Shown: positions 18,961 through 29,634 of the stretch, piece after piece | Layout of the letters: every line of letters begins with the position of its first letter | Numbering within the stretch: the first letter of the stretch is position 1 | From: Thiohalocapsa marina | Lineage (GTDB): Bacteria; Pseudomonadota; Gammaproteobacteria; Chromatiales; Chromatiaceae | NCBI RefSeq assembly: GCF_008632335.1 | Contig: NZ_VWXX01000007.1 | Location: forward strand, 1-64,000 | Length of the DNA stretch: 64,000 nt | Direction of reading: 5' to 3' | Translations under genes and position numbers: made by a program | Notes under the pieces: generated by a model | The model's database searches: none | The model's input: only the letters and a program-made list of their open reading frames with translations | What the model was told of the DNA's origin: nothing

Positions 18961-21339
18961 CTAACCCCGCAACTCCGCGCCGAACGCCGACGCCAAATGC
19001 TCCAGCACCCGGCTGATGACGGCCTCCACATCCTGATCCGTGAGCGTCTGCGACGGCGCCTGCAACATCAGCCCCAGCGCCAGGCTCTTGCGGCCCGCTG
19101 CAACATGCTCGCCGGCATACACATCGAACAGCAGCAGCTCGCGCAGCAGTTCCCCCGCCGACTCGCGGATGCCGTCGCGGACCTGTTCGTATGTGAGTGA
19201 TGCATCGACCACGATGGCGATGTCGCGCCGGATGGAGGGATATTTCGACAACGGACTGAAGCCGGGCTTGGCCGCGTTGCCAAGCCGGTCCACGGCCAGA
19301 TCGAACAGCTGCAGATTGGCCGGCAGGTCCAGCTCCGCCGCCAGCGATGGATGCAGGGTTCCGGCCCAGCCCAGGGTCTCGCCATCACGCAGCAGTCGGG
19401 CGCTCTGCCCCGGGTGCAGCGCCGGGTGCTGATCGGCCACCCACTGGCAGTCCCGCTCGCAGCCGCTGGCCGCCAGCACTGCCGCCACCTCGGCCTTGAG
19501 GTCGAAGAAGTCCAGCGGCCGGCTCGGCTCGCCCCATTGCTCCGGCCGCGCGCTGCCGGTCATCAGACCGGACCACATCATCTCCTGATGCAGCACCGTG
19601 CCGTCGGGACGGAATCGCAGGCCGCTCTCGAACAACCAGACCCTCCCCTGCTGACGGGCCAGGTTCTGCCGCGCCGCCTGCAGCAGGCCCGGCCAGAGAC
19701 TGGTGCGCATCACCGACAATTCCGCCGACAGCGGGTTGGACAACGCCAGCGGGGTCAGCGCCGGGTCTACCCAGGCCTGCTGCTCCGGGCTGATGAAGCT
19801 GTAGGTAATGGCCTCGAACCAGCCCCGTGCCACCAGCACCTGGCGCACGCGCTCCGGGTCGAAGGCCATCTCCAGCGGGGCGCGCGTGGTGGCCGCGGAA
19901 CGGGCGTGGGTCACCGGGATCCGGTCGTAGCCATGGACCCGGCCGATCTCGGCGATCAGGTCCTCCTCCAGCAGCACGTCGAAACGGCTGCTGGGGGGCG
20001 TCACCTGCCAGCCGTCGGCCCGGGGCTGCAAGCGCATGCCGAGCCGCGACAGGATGTCCTCGATGCGGGCATCGTCCAGCTCGACGCCGAGCACGCGCCC
20101 GATCCGCTGGCGACGCAGGTTCAGCGCCAGGGGCTGCGGCAGCCACTGTGCCGATGTCACCTCCTGCACGGGTCCGGCTGAGCCGCCGACAATGTCCAGC
20201 AGCAATGCGGTGGCGCGCTCCATGGCCTGTGCCTGCAGGGCGGGATCGACGCCACGCTCGAAGCGGTGCGAGGAATCCGTATGCAGTCCGTAGCTGCGCG
20301 CCTTGCCGCTGATGGCGCTGGGCGCGAAGAATGCGCTCTCCAGCAGCAGATTCGTGGTGTCGGCATCGACAGCGGTCTCGGCGCCCCCCATGATGCCGGC
20401 CAGGGCCACAGGGCGCGCGGCGTCGGCGATCACCAGGGTGTCGTCCCGCAGGCTGACGTGATCGCCGTTCAGCAGTGCCAGCGACTCGCCGGCCTGCGCC
20501 AGGCGCACCTGGATGTCGCCCTGCAGGCGGTCCAGGTCGAAGGCGTGCATCGGCTGCCCCAGTTCCAGCAGCACATAGTTGGTGACATCCACCACCGCAC
20601 TGATCGGCCGCAGGCCGCTGCGGCGCAGACGCTCCCGCATCCACAGCGGCGTCTCGGCGGCGGCATCGACCCCTTGCACCACTCGGCAGAGGTAACGCGG
20701 GCACGCCTCGTCCGCGGACAGGGTCACGGACACGCGGGCATCGATCCCGGTGTCCACCGATGCCGGCGCCGGGGCGCGCACCGGGAGCTGGTTCAGCACC
20801 CCGACCTCCCGCGCGACGCCGGCGACGCTGAGGCAATCACCGCGATCCGGGGTCAGGTCCAGTTCGATGCACTGGTCGTCCAGCGCCAGCACGTCGCGCA
20901 CGGAATCGCCCACGGGCGCTCCCGCCGGCAGCGGCAGGATGCCTTCGGAGCTCTCCGCCAGGCCGAGCTCGGCGGCGGAGCAGATCATGCCGAACGAGGC
21001 CACCCCCCGCAGCTTGGCCTTCTTGATCTTGAAACCGCCGGGCAGACAGGCCCCCACCGTGGCCACGGGCACACGCATGCCTGCGGCCACATTGGCCGCT
21101 CCACAGACGATCTGCAAAGGCGCGTCGGCCCCAACGTCCACGGTGCAAAGTCGGAGTTTGTGCGCGTCCGGATGCGGCTCCACCGTCATCACATGGCCCA
21201 CCAGCACGCCGTCGAACGCCGGCGCCGCCGGCTCGACGGCGTCAACCTCGAGACCGGCCATGCTCAGCTGGTCCGCGAGGGCCTGGGTGCCGATGGCGGG
21301 GTCCACCCACTCCCGCAGCCAGGCCTCACTGAAGCGCAT
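18961..21339 (-). CDS. pheT: Phenylalanyl-tRNA synthetase beta subunit
   Basis: PheT (792 aa) is the editing and tRNA-binding subunit of the alpha2-beta2 phenylalanyl-tRNA synthetase. The N-terminus MRFSEAWLREWVDP and the EMAP-like tRNA-binding domain (DAHKLRLCTVDVG, IVCGAANVAAG) are followed by the B3/B4 editing domain, the B5 domain and the catalytic-like core (VHGYDRIP; SNPLSAELSVMRTSLWPGLL). The C-terminal ferredoxin-fold anticodon-binding domain (SKYPSIRRDIAIVVD) ends the protein. Length matches the family. It lies about 80 bp after pheS. Confidence 0.98.
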   Translation of the reverse strand: MRFSEAWLREWVDPAIGTQALADQLSMAGLEVDAVEPAAPAFDGVLVGHVMTVEPHPDAHKLRLCTVDVGADAPLQIVCGAANVAAGMRVPVATVGACLPGGFKIKKAKLRGVASFGMICSAAELGLAESSEGILPLPAGAPVGDSVRDVLALDDQCIELDLTPDRGDCLSVAGVAREVGVLNQLPVRAPAPASVDTGIDARVSVTLSADEACPRYLCRVVQGVDAAAETPLWMRERLRRSGLRPISAVVDVTNYVLLELGQPMHAFDLDRLQGDIQVRLAQAGESLALLNGDHVSLRDDTLVIADAARPVALAGIMGGAETAVDADTTNLLLESAFFAPSAISGKARSYGLHTDSSHRFERGVDPALQAQAMERATALLLDIVGGSAGPVQEVTSAQWLPQPLALNLRRQRIGRVLGVELDDARIEDILSRLGMRLQPRADGWQVTPPSSRFDVLLEEDLIAEIGRVHGYDRIPVTHARSAATTRAPLEMAFDPERVRQVLVARGWFEAITYSFISPEQQAWVDPALTPLALSNPLSAELSVMRTSLWPGLLQAARQNLARQQGRVWLFESGLRFRPDGTVLHQEMMWSGLMTGSARPEQWGEPSRPLDFFDLKAEVAAVLAASGCERDCQWVADQHPALHPGQSARLLRDGETLGWAGTLHPSLAAELDLPANLQLFDLAVDRLGNAAKPGFSPLSKYPSIRRDIAIVVDASLTYEQVRDGIRESAGELLRELLLFDVYAGEHVAAGRKSLALGLMLQAPSQTLTDQDVEAVISRVLEHLASAFGAELRG

Positions 21340-21422
21340 CAGGCTTCTCCCTCACCCGTAGTGACGTGCGTGCCGAAGTCATAAGTGCCGTAATCACAGT
21401 GCAATAGTCACAGCCTGACAAA

Positions 21423-22559
<1,137 letters not shown>

Positions 22560-22695
22560 TCAGGCCTGCGACCATGATCCGGCCAGGCACCCAGGACCGG
22601 GCGCGGCCGATGACAACTGGGTGACCTGAGTCGGGCCTTGTCAGATCCCAGCAAGATCCCGGTCAGGCCGGTTCGGGCCCAGTTCGGGCCGGGTA

Positions 22696-23052
22696 TCAGG
22701 CCAGCGCCGCCTTGGCCTGTTCCGCCAATGCGGCGAAGGCCGCCTCGTCGTGGTAGGCGATGTCTGCCAGCACCTTGCGGTCCACCTCGACGCCGGCCTT
22801 GTTCAGGCCATCCATGAAGCGGCTGTAGGACAGGCCGTTCATGCGCGCCGCTGCATTGATGCGCGCGATCCACAGGGTGCGGAACTGGCGCTTGCGTTGA
22901 CGCCGGTCGCGGTAGGCGTACTGCCCTGCCTTGATGACGGCCTGCTTGGCGACACGAAAGACCTTGCTGCGGGCGCCGTAGTAGCCCTTGGCCTCGCTCA
23001 GGATCTTCTTGTGACGGGCGTGGGCGGTAACGCCGCGTTTTACTCTTGGCAT
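22696..23052 (-). CDS. rplT: 50S ribosomal protein L20
   Basis: L20 (118 aa) binds 23S rRNA early in large-subunit assembly and, in E. coli, represses its own operon. The basic N-terminus [18 protein letters not shown], the [16 protein letters not shown] segment and the C-terminal [21 protein letters not shown] region are typical. It is the third gene of the infC-rpmI-rplT operon, 52 bp after rpmI. Confidence 0.98.
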   Translation of the reverse strand: MPRVKRGVTAHARHKKILSEAKGYYGARSKVFRVAKQAVIKAGQYAYRDRRQRKRQFRTLWIARINAAARMNGLSYSRFMDGLNKAGVEVDRKVLADIAYHDEAAFAALAEQAKAALA

Positions 23053-23104
23053 GATTCAAAGTTCTCCGGGTAGGTTCGCGTTGCGAAAGTGCGCAAGACG
23101 GGGC

Positions 23105-23302
23105 TCAGCAGTAGGGCATCATCCGGCGCGCGGCACGGACATCGGCCTTATGCAGCAGGTGCGAGGCACGCAACTGGCGCTTCCGCTTGGTGCTTTTCTT
23201 GGTGAGGATGTGCCGCCGGTGCGACGCATTGCGCTTGAACATCCCGGAGGCGGTGGGCGAAAAACGCTTCGCCGCGCCGCGATTGGTCTTGATCTTGGGC
23301 AT
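23105..23302 (-). CDS. rpmI: 50S ribosomal protein L35
   Basis: L35 (65 aa) is a small, very basic large-subunit protein. [20 protein letters not shown] at the start, [15 protein letters not shown] in the middle and a [11 protein letters not shown] end are diagnostic. It lies between infC (138 bp upstream) and rplT. Confidence 0.98.
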   Translation of the reverse strand: MPKIKTNRGAAKRFSPTASGMFKRNASHRRHILTKKSTKRKRQLRASHLLHKADVRAARRMMPYC

Positions 23303-23417
23303 TTTCGACTCCTTGGTCCTGACGAGACCAGATTATTGGACACGGCTGACTCGGAAGCCCTCCCCGGCCGCCGCTGATGTGCGAGACCGGCCGAACCGAC
23401 CGCCTCGCCTGTGTGTT

Positions 23418-23435
23418 GCCGCCCCGCAGGGCGGC
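23418..23435. other. GC-rich hairpin just after infC
   Basis: An inverted repeat GCCGCCC-cgca-GGGCGGC starts 5 bp beyond the infC stop codon. No T-tract follows on the minus strand, so it is not a classical terminator. It may be an mRNA stability or processing structure between infC and rpmI. Confidence 0.5.
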
Positions 23436-23440
23436 GACGA

Positions 23441-23959
23441 TTATTTCTTCTTCGGCCCCAGCACCATCACCATCTGCCGCCCTTCCATCTGCGGCTGCTG
23501 CTCGACGATGCTGATGTCGGCCAGGTCCGCCTCGACCCGCCGCAGCAGTTCCAGACCCAACTCGCGGTGGGCATGCTCGCGACCGCGAAAGCGCATGGTC
23601 ACCTTGGCCTTGTCGCCCTCTTGCAAGAAGCGCGTGAGGTTGCGCAGCTTGACCTGATAGTCGCCGATGTCGGTGCCGGGCCGGAACTTGACCTCCTTGA
23701 CCTGCACCTGCTTTTGCTTCTTGCGCGCCTCGGCCTGCTTCTTTTTCTGATCGAACCTGAAGCGCCCATAGTCCATCAGGCGACAGACCGGCGGTTCGGC
23801 ATTCGGCACGATCTCCACCAGGTCCAGACCTTCCTGGTTCGCCCGCTCTTGCGCCGAGGCGACGTCCAACACTCCGACCTGGTCTCCATCCGCGCCAATC
23901 AACCGGACCTGTGAGGCGGTGATCTCGTCGTTGACGCGGTTACGTTTTGGTGCAGCGAT
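23441..23959 (-). CDS. infC: Translation initiation factor IF-3, with an AUC start codon
   Basis: IF-3 (about 172 aa) binds the 30S subunit, prevents premature 50S joining and rejects poor start codons. Conserved blocks are [43 protein letters not shown], and the C-terminal domain [21 protein letters not shown] through [14 protein letters not shown]. The best ribosome-binding site, GGAGGAG at 23972-23966, is followed after 6 nt by ATC at 23959-23957, giving the N-terminus (I)AAPKRNRVN. The upstream in-frame TTG at 23974 overlaps the Shine-Dalgarno itself. A rare start codon is the hallmark of infC, because IF-3 represses its own message through it. Confidence 0.93.
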   Translation of the reverse strand: MAAPKRNRVNDEITASQVRLIGADGDQVGVLDVASAQERANQEGLDLVEIVPNAEPPVCRLMDYGRFRFDQKKKQAEARKKQKQVQVKEVKFRPGTDIGDYQVKLRNLTRFLQEGDKAKVTMRFRGREHAHRELGLELLRRVEADLADISIVEQQPQMEGRQMVMVLGPKKK

Positions 23960-23972
23960 AGCAGGCTCCTCC
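23957..23972 (-). promoter_or_regulatory. infC ribosome-binding site with AUC start
   Basis: GGAGGAG (23972-23966), a 6-nt spacer CCTGCT and ATC (23959-23957) form a near-ideal initiation region around a non-AUG codon. In E. coli the equivalent AUU mediates IF-3 autorepression. Confidence 0.75.
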
Positions 23973-24040
23973 AATCGGCTTCAGCAATTCCCTCCGCGGG
24001 CCGGCGCAGACGTGCGAGGCTCGCGCGCGCGAGGGTTGGT

Positions 24041-25954
24041 TCATTGGCGACTTGCGACGGCGTCGGACAGGTGCCGGGTCACGGATTCGATGTCCATCGA
24101 ACCGAGATCCTGGCCCTTGCGATCGCGCACGGCGACTGTGCCCTGTTCGACCTCCCGGTCGCCCACCACCAGCAGGAATGGGACCCGCTGCAGGGTGTGC
24201 TCGCGGATTTTAAAGCCGATTTTTTCGTTCCTCAAGTCGGATTCGACACGGAAGCCGTTGTCGTGCAAGGCCTTGGTGACCTGCCTCACGAAATCGGCCT
24301 GGCGATCGGTGATGTTCAGCACCACCGCCTGCACCGGCGACAGCCAGACGGGCATGGCGCCGGCGTAGTGCTCGATCAGGATACCGATGAAGCGCTCCAT
24401 GGAGCCGAGGATGGCGCGATGGATCATCACCGGCACCTGCTTGCTGTTGTCCTCGGCAATGTAGTGGGCGTCGAGCCGACCGGGCATCGAAAAGTCCACC
24501 TGGATGGTGCCGCACTGCCAGGTGCGGCCGATGCTGTCGCGCAGCGTGAACTCGATCTTGGGCCCGTAGAAGGCGCCCTCGCCGGGCTGCACCTTGAACA
24601 CCAGCCCCTTGTCGCGCAGCGACTTGTCCAGCGCCGCCTCGCCCTTGTCCCACAGGGCGTCACTGCCGACGCGTTTCTCGGGGCGCAGGGACAGGGCCAG
24701 CTCGATGTGATCGAAGCCGAAATCGCGATAGGTCTCGAACACCATGTCGATCAGCGTCGAGACTTCCTGCTGCAGCTGGTCTTCGGTGCAGAAGACGTGC
24801 GCGTCGTCCTGGGTGAAGCGGCGGGCACGCATCAGCCCGTGCAGGGTGCCGGAGGGCTCGTTGCGATGCACCACGCCGAACTCGGCGATGCGCAGCGGCA
24901 GGTCGCGGTAGCTCTTCAGCCCTTGGTTGAATAGCTGGATGTGCCCCGGGCAGTTCATCGGCTTGATGGCGAAGTCATGCTCGTCCAGCTGGGTGGTGAA
25001 CATGTCGTCGGCAAACTTTTCCCAGTGCCCGGAGCGTTCCCACAGGCTGCGGTCGAGCACCTGGGGCGTCTCCACCTCCTGGTAACCGTACTCGTCCAGC
25101 TTGGCCCGCATGTAGCGCTCTACCTCGCGGTAGATGACCCGGCCCTTGTGGTGCCAGAAGGCCATGCCCGGGGCCTCTTCCTGGAAATGGAACAAATCAA
25201 GCTGCTTGCCGAGCCGGCGATGGTCGCGCTTTTCGGCCTCTTCCAGGCGATGCAGGTAGGCCTTGAGCTCCTTCTTGTCGCGCCAGGCGGTACCGTAGAT
25301 GCGCTGCAGCATGGCGTTGCTGGAGTCGCCACGCCAGTAGGCGCCGGCCACCTTCATCAGTTTGAAGCCGTTGCCGAGCTTGCCGGTGCTGGGCAGATGC
25401 GGGCCGCGACAGACATCGAACCAGTCTCCCTGACGGTAGACGGACACCGCCTCACCTTCCGGAATGATGTCGTCGATGATCTCCACCTTGTAGGTCTCGC
25501 CGAGCTCGGCGAAGGTCTGCTTGGCGGTTTCGCGGTCCCAGACCTCGCGCTCCAGCGGCAGGTCGCGCTTGACGATCTCGTGCATGCGCGCCTCGATGGC
25601 GGCCAGGTCGTCGGGCGTGAAGGGCTCGTCGCGCGCGAAGTCGTAGTAGAAGCCGTTCTCGATGGCCGGACCGATGGTCACCTGGGTGTCGGGGTAGAGC
25701 TCCTGCACCGCCTGGGCCATGACATGGGCGGCATCGTGACGCAGCAGCTCCAGCGCGTCGTCGTCGCTGCGCGTGACGATGGCCAGGGACGCATCCTGAT
25801 CGATGACGTGGGAGGTATCCACCAGCACGCCGTCCAGCCGACCGGCCAGGGCGGCCTTGGCAAGGCCGGCACCGATGTCGGCGGCGACGTCTCGCACCGC
25901 AACCGGTGCGTCGTACTTTCGAAGGGAACCGTCGGGAAGGGTGATTTGCGGCAT
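24041..25954 (-). CDS. thrS: Threonyl-tRNA synthetase
   Basis: ThrRS (637 aa) charges tRNA-Thr and edits Ser-tRNA-Thr. The TGS domain ([15 protein letters not shown]) begins the protein. The editing domain carries [16 protein letters not shown] and the late [10 protein letters not shown]. The class II core has [61 protein letters not shown] and [20 protein letters not shown]. The C-terminal anticodon-binding domain follows. It begins the thrS-infC-rpmI-rplT-pheST-ihfA cluster in the usual order. Confidence 0.98.
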   Translation of the reverse strand: MPQITLPDGSLRKYDAPVAVRDVAADIGAGLAKAALAGRLDGVLVDTSHVIDQDASLAIVTRSDDDALELLRHDAAHVMAQAVQELYPDTQVTIGPAIENGFYYDFARDEPFTPDDLAAIEARMHEIVKRDLPLEREVWDRETAKQTFAELGETYKVEIIDDIIPEGEAVSVYRQGDWFDVCRGPHLPSTGKLGNGFKLMKVAGAYWRGDSSNAMLQRIYGTAWRDKKELKAYLHRLEEAEKRDHRRLGKQLDLFHFQEEAPGMAFWHHKGRVIYREVERYMRAKLDEYGYQEVETPQVLDRSLWERSGHWEKFADDMFTTQLDEHDFAIKPMNCPGHIQLFNQGLKSYRDLPLRIAEFGVVHRNEPSGTLHGLMRARRFTQDDAHVFCTEDQLQQEVSTLIDMVFETYRDFGFDHIELALSLRPEKRVGSDALWDKGEAALDKSLRDKGLVFKVQPGEGAFYGPKIEFTLRDSIGRTWQCGTIQVDFSMPGRLDAHYIAEDNSKQVPVMIHRAILGSMERFIGILIEHYAGAMPVWLSPVQAVVLNITDRQADFVRQVTKALHDNGFRVESDLRNEKIGFKIREHTLQRVPFLLVVGDREVEQGTVAVRDRKGQDLGSMDIESVTRHLSDAVASRQ

Positions 25955-26148
25955 CTCGAACCTGCTGGGTCAGTGGTGATCGATACGAGGGATCACATGC
26001 AAGAAGTGGCGCGTCGGCCTTGCCGGGATGGCGTGCCGGCCAACGGAATCCCGCTCTCGGCGAGGCGTCAGGTTTTGCGGGTCGCCCACCAGGATGTCGG
26101 CCAATGTTGGCCGGGCAACTTGCTGGCACCTGCTGGCAACAGGCCTGC

Positions 26149-26188
26149 AAAAAATAAAGGCCGCCAGCCTGACGTGAGGCTGGCGGCC
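26149..26188 (-). terminator. Rho-independent terminator of tRNA-Val
   Basis: A perfect 12-bp stem (26159-26170 with 26177-26188, 6-nt loop) is followed on the minus strand by TTTATTTTTT. It begins about 7 nt after the tRNA CCA end and separates tRNA-Val from thrS. Confidence 0.92.
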
Positions 26189-26194
26189 TGTGCT

Positions 26195-26271
26195 TGGTAG
26201 GCACGAGTGGACTCGAACCACCGACCCCCACCATGTCAAGGTGGTGCTCTAACCAACTGAGCTACGCGCCT
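26195..26271 (-). tRNA. tRNA-Val (anticodon GAC)
   Basis: A 77-nt cloverleaf: acceptor AGGCGCG/CGTGCCT (with one G-T pair), D arm with AGCTCAGTTGGTTAGAGC, anticodon stem CCACC/GGTGG with loop TTGACAT (anticodon GAC), and T arm GGTGG-TTCGAGT-CCACT. The CCA end is encoded. Confidence 0.96.
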
Positions 26272-26582
26272 TCAGAAGCCGAGGATAATACCCGGCCGAT
26301 CCGGCACTGGCAAGCGAAATTTATTTCAACATCCATGTCAGCGGTCACGGCACGCCTGCCTGCAGAGCTTCAGCCGCAAGCCACAACATTCTCAATAGAA
26401 AATCGAACACAAATCTGAGACTCATGCATTCCTCTGCGCCCTCTTTGCCTCTGCGGTTGATCCCGAGCCACGGCGAAGGGATGCGTCCTGGATGCCCCAA
26501 AGTTCGCAAGGCCGCACGAAAGGCGTGAAATCTCTATACTGGTGGGCTTGATCACTGACCACTGACCACCCGTCCCGAGGCC
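26272..26582. other. 311-bp intergenic region between tRNA-Val and fumarase
   Basis: The region must carry promoters for tRNA-Val (-) and the fumarase gene (+). A plausible -10 hexamer TATACT lies at about 26535-26540 for the fumarase, without a clear -35. A 30-bp AACCGCAGAG-type repeat (26429-26458) lies in the middle. I see no coding capacity. Confidence 0.45.
26429..26458 (-). repeat. AACCGCAGAG-type dispersed repeat, copy 1
   Basis: Read on the minus strand, this 30-bp stretch starts AACCGCAGAGGC and continues with GCAGAG-like units. It matches a plus-strand stretch at 57423-57452 in 24 of 30 positions. Runs of this kind occur between genes in many proteobacteria (general knowledge, no search done). 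Confidence 0.5.
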
Positions 26583-28106
26583 ATGACCACCATCCGGCAG
26601 CAAGACCTGATCCAGAGCGTCGCCGACGCCCTGCAGTACATCTCCTATTACCACCCGCCAGACTACATCCGTGCCCTCACCGCCGCCTACGAGGCCGAGG
26701 CATCACCCGCCGCCAAGGACGCCATGGCGCAGATCCTGGTGAACTCGCGCCTGTGCGCCGAGGGGCATCGGCCCATCTGTCAGGACACGGGCATGGTGGT
26801 GGCCTTCGTGCGCGTCGGCATGGACGTGCGCTGGGAGGCCGAACTGGACCTGCAGGCGATGATCGACGAAGGGGTCCGCCAGGCCTACGGGCATCCGGAC
26901 AATGTGCTGCGCGCCTCCATGGTGTCGCCACCCATCGGCGCGCGCAAGAACACCGGCGACAACACCCCCGCCATCGTCCATGTGGAACTGGTCCCCGGCG
27001 ATACGGTGGAGGTGCGCCTGGCAGCCAAGGGCGGCGGTTCCGAGAACAAGGCGCGCTTTGCCATCCTCAATCCCAGCGACAGCCTGGTGGACTGGGTGCT
27101 GAAGACCGTGCCCACCCTCGGTGCCGGCTGGTGCCCCCCCGGCATGCTCGGCATCGGCATCGGCGGCTCCGCGGAGAAGGCGATGCTGCTGGCCAAAGAG
27201 GCGCTGCTGGAGGACATCGATATCCACGAGCTGAAGGCCCGCAGCCCGGCCGATGCCATCGAAGAACTGCGCCTGGAGCTGTTCGAGAAGGTCAACGCCT
27301 TAGGAATCGGCGCCCAGGGCCTCGGTGGCCTGACCACGGTGCTGGACGTGAAGGTCAAGACCTTTCCGACCCACGCCGCCTCCCTGCCCGTGGCCATCAT
27401 TCCCAATTGCGCCGCCACGCGGCACATCCATTTCCGGCTCGACGGCAGTGGCCCCGCTACGCTGACGCCGCCGCGGCTGGACGACTGGCCCAGGCTCGAC
27501 TATGACCCGACCGCGGGGGCCAGACGCGTCCAGCTCGACGGCATCACCCGCGAGGAGATCGCCAGCTGGCAGCCCGGCGACCGCCTGCTGTTGTCGGGCA
27601 AGCTGCTGACCGGCCGCGACGCCGCGCACAAGCGCATCGCCGATCTGCTCAGCCGCGGCGAGCCGCTACCCGAGGGCGTCGACCTGAGCGATCGCTTCAT
27701 CTACTACGTCGGGCCGGTGGACCCGGTGCGCGACGAGGTGGTCGGCCCGGCCGGCCCCACCACGGCCACGCGCATGGACAAGTTCACCGAGCAGATACTC
27801 GCCGAGACCGGTCTCATCGGCATGATCGGCAAGGCCGAGCGCGGCCCCGCCGCCATCGAGGCCATCCGGCGCCACGGGGCGGTGTATCTCATGGCCGTCG
27901 GCGGCGCCGCCTATCTGGTGGCCAAGGCCATCAAGGCCTCACGCCTGGTGGCCTTCGAGGACCTGGGGATGGAAGCGATCCGCGAGTTCGAGGTGCTCGA
28001 CATGCCGGTTACCGTCGCCGTCGACAGCCGCGGCACATCGGTGCACCAGACCGGTCCGCGAGAATGGCAGCAACGCATTGGCAAGATCCCGGTGGTGGTG
28101 GAGTAA
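26583..28106 (+). CDS. fumA: Class I (iron-sulfur) fumarate hydratase
   Basis: This 507-aa enzyme interconverts fumarate and malate in the TCA cycle using an oxygen-sensitive [4Fe-4S] cluster. The alpha domain has PICQDTGMVVAFVRVG, SMVSPPIGARKNTGDNTPA, AAKGGGSENKARFAILNP and CPPGMLGIGIGGSAEKAML; cluster-ligand cysteines are in ICQDTG, PNCAAT and the GAGWCPPG loop. The beta domain has PVDPVRDEVVGPAGPTTATRMD, MIGKAERGPAAIEA and AYLVAKAIKASRLVAFEDLGMEA. Both domains are fused in one chain, as in E. coli FumA/FumB. It starts a plus-strand group with the quinone oxidoreductase-like gene and yhbY. Confidence 0.95.
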   Translation: MTTIRQQDLIQSVADALQYISYYHPPDYIRALTAAYEAEASPAAKDAMAQILVNSRLCAEGHRPICQDTGMVVAFVRVGMDVRWEAELDLQAMIDEGVRQAYGHPDNVLRASMVSPPIGARKNTGDNTPAIVHVELVPGDTVEVRLAAKGGGSENKARFAILNPSDSLVDWVLKTVPTLGAGWCPPGMLGIGIGGSAEKAMLLAKEALLEDIDIHELKARSPADAIEELRLELFEKVNALGIGAQGLGGLTTVLDVKVKTFPTHAASLPVAIIPNCAATRHIHFRLDGSGPATLTPPRLDDWPRLDYDPTAGARRVQLDGITREEIASWQPGDRLLLSGKLLTGRDAAHKRIADLLSRGEPLPEGVDLSDRFIYYVGPVDPVRDEVVGPAGPTTATRMDKFTEQILAETGLIGMIGKAERGPAAIEAIRRHGAVYLMAVGGAAYLVAKAIKASRLVAFEDLGMEAIREFEVLDMPVTVAVDSRGTSVHQTGPREWQQRIGKIPVVVE

Positions 28107-28111
28107 GAACC

Positions 28112-29128
28112 ATGACAGGACCTGTAAAGACCCAGCCAATGAGCACCCAGCGCGCCTTTCGTATCCATCATGACGCACAGGGTCATCGCGCCGGCGTCGA
28201 GACCCTGGCCGTGCCGGCGCCCGCCGACGGCGAGGTGCTGATCCGCGTCGGCTACTCCGGCGTCAACTACAAGGACGCCCTGGCCGGCACCGGCAAGGGC
28301 AAGGTGATCAAGCGCTTTCCGATCACCGGCGGCATCGATGCCGCAGGTGTCGTCGAGACCTCTCTGGACGCGCGCTTCCAGCCCGGCGATGCGGTCATCG
28401 CCACCGGCTGGGGCCTGGCCTTCGACCACGATGGCGGCTATGCGCAATTCCTCTGCGTGCCCGGCGACTGGCTGGTGCCCATGCCCGCCGGGCTGGATCC
28501 CCGCGCGGCCATGCTCCTCGGCACCGCCGGCTTCACCGCGGCGCTGGCCGTGCAGCGTCTGCTGGTGAACGGCCAGACGCCGGAGATGGGGCCGATCCTG
28601 GTCACCGGCGCCAGCGGCGGCGTCGGCTCCATCGCCATTGCCATCCTCGCACGGCTCGGCTTCGAGGTCGCCGCCGTGTCCGGCAAGGCCGAGCTCCAGG
28701 ACTGGCTGACCACCCTTGGCGCGACGCGCATCCTCGGCCGCGACGCGCTGCCGGGCGGCGACCGCCCGCTGGAGCAGGCCGTGTGGGGCGGCGCCATCGA
28801 CAATGTCGGCGGCGCCATGCTCGCGCAGATCACCCGTACCGTCGTGCCCTACGGCAACATCGCCGCCGTCGGCCTCGCCGGCGGCACGGCGCTGAACACC
28901 ACCGTCATGCCCTTCATCCTACGCGGTGTCGGTCTGCTCGGCTGCGATTCCGTGCACATCGCCCAGTCCTTGCGCAACGAGCTCTGGCAGCATCTGGCCA
29001 GCGACTGGCGCCCGGCGGACCTGGACGCCATCCGATCGGACAGCACGGGCCTGGACGGCCTGCCGGCGGTCTTCGAGCGCATGCTGGCCGGCCAGACCCA
29101 CGGGCGCGTACTGGTAGAACTGGGATAG
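28112..29128 (+). CDS. AcuI/YhdH-type NADPH acrylyl-CoA reductase family protein
   Basis: This protein of about 338 aa is a zinc-independent medium-chain dehydrogenase/reductase of the YhdH/AcuI family, whose studied members reduce acryloyl-CoA to propionyl-CoA with NADPH. The GroES-like fold has VLIRVGYSGVNYKDALAGTG and RFPITGGIDAAGVV. The Rossmann motif is VTGASGGVGSIAIAILARLG, and RGVGLLGCDSV is family-typical. The ATG at 28112 is chosen because GGAG lies 8 nt upstream, inside the fumarase stop region; ATG at 28139 is an alternative. The gene is 5 bp downstream of the fumarase, so they are co-transcribed. Confidence 0.88.
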   Translation: MTGPVKTQPMSTQRAFRIHHDAQGHRAGVETLAVPAPADGEVLIRVGYSGVNYKDALAGTGKGKVIKRFPITGGIDAAGVVETSLDARFQPGDAVIATGWGLAFDHDGGYAQFLCVPGDWLVPMPAGLDPRAAMLLGTAGFTAALAVQRLLVNGQTPEMGPILVTGASGGVGSIAIAILARLGFEVAAVSGKAELQDWLTTLGATRILGRDALPGGDRPLEQAVWGGAIDNVGGAMLAQITRTVVPYGNIAAVGLAGGTALNTTVMPFILRGVGLLGCDSVHIAQSLRNELWQHLASDWRPADLDAIRSDSTGLDGLPAVFERMLAGQTHGRVLVELG

Positions 29129-29138
29129 AGAACACCTT

Positions 29139-29444
29139 ATGCCAACGTCCATCACAGAACCACAGCGCCGCTGGCTGAAGAAGCAGGCGCACCACCTGAA
29201 GCCTGTCGTGCAGCTGGGCCAGGCCGGCCTGAGCGACGCCGTGCTGGCAGAGATCGAGAGCGCGCTCGATCACCACGAACTGCTCAAGGTCCGCGTCAAC
29301 GGCGGTGACCACGCACTGCGCGACGCCGAGGTGGCCGGCATTGCCGCGCGCACCGGCGCAACCCTGGTCCAGCGCATCGGCAATGTCGCCATCTACTACC
29401 GCGCCAACCCCAAGCGCCGGGAGCCCATCCGCCTGCCCGCCTGA
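29139..29444 (+). CDS. yhbY: YhbY/CRS1-type ribosome assembly RNA-binding protein
   Basis: This 101-aa protein is a stand-alone CRM domain that associates with pre-50S particles. The signatures are [37 protein letters not shown] and the [11 protein letters not shown] end; the family GxxG loop here is represented by GQAGL. It is 10 bp downstream of the AcuI-like gene and is followed immediately by the first copy of the large dispersed repeat. Confidence 0.95.
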   Translation: MPTSITEPQRRWLKKQAHHLKPVVQLGQAGLSDAVLAEIESALDHHELLKVRVNGGDHALRDAEVAGIAARTGATLVQRIGNVAIYYRANPKRREPIRLPA

Positions 29445-29471
29445 CGCTGCTCCGCGCCGCGTTAGGAGTCA

Positions 29472-29634
29472 GGGAAATGCTGATTTATTCAGCATTTCCC
29501 GCGCGGGGCAGGAGGCCCCGCCATGTTTTGCGGCGCACGCCGCTGAATTTGAAGCGATTCGGAAACCGCATTTTCGACTCGCGTGCTGATTTTTGCCTGG
29601 CTCGGATCAGGCAGACCAGTCAATCAGCGTCTCC
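29472..29634. repeat. Multi-hairpin dispersed element (ERIC/MITE-like), copy 1
   Basis: This 163-bp copy begins GGGAAATGCTGATTTATT and ends AATCAGCGTCTCC, which are imperfect terminal inverted repeats. Inside are successive hairpins: a 12-bp stem at the left end (GGGAAATGCTGA/TCAGCATTTCCC), GCGGGGC/GCCCCGC, GCGGC/GCCGC, GATTCG-type, and GCCTG/CAGGC near the right end. The last stem has different bases from copies 2 and 3 but still pairs. The right end abuts the stop codon of the rubrerythrin gene (29635-29637), and TCAGG flanks both sides. Confidence 0.9.
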
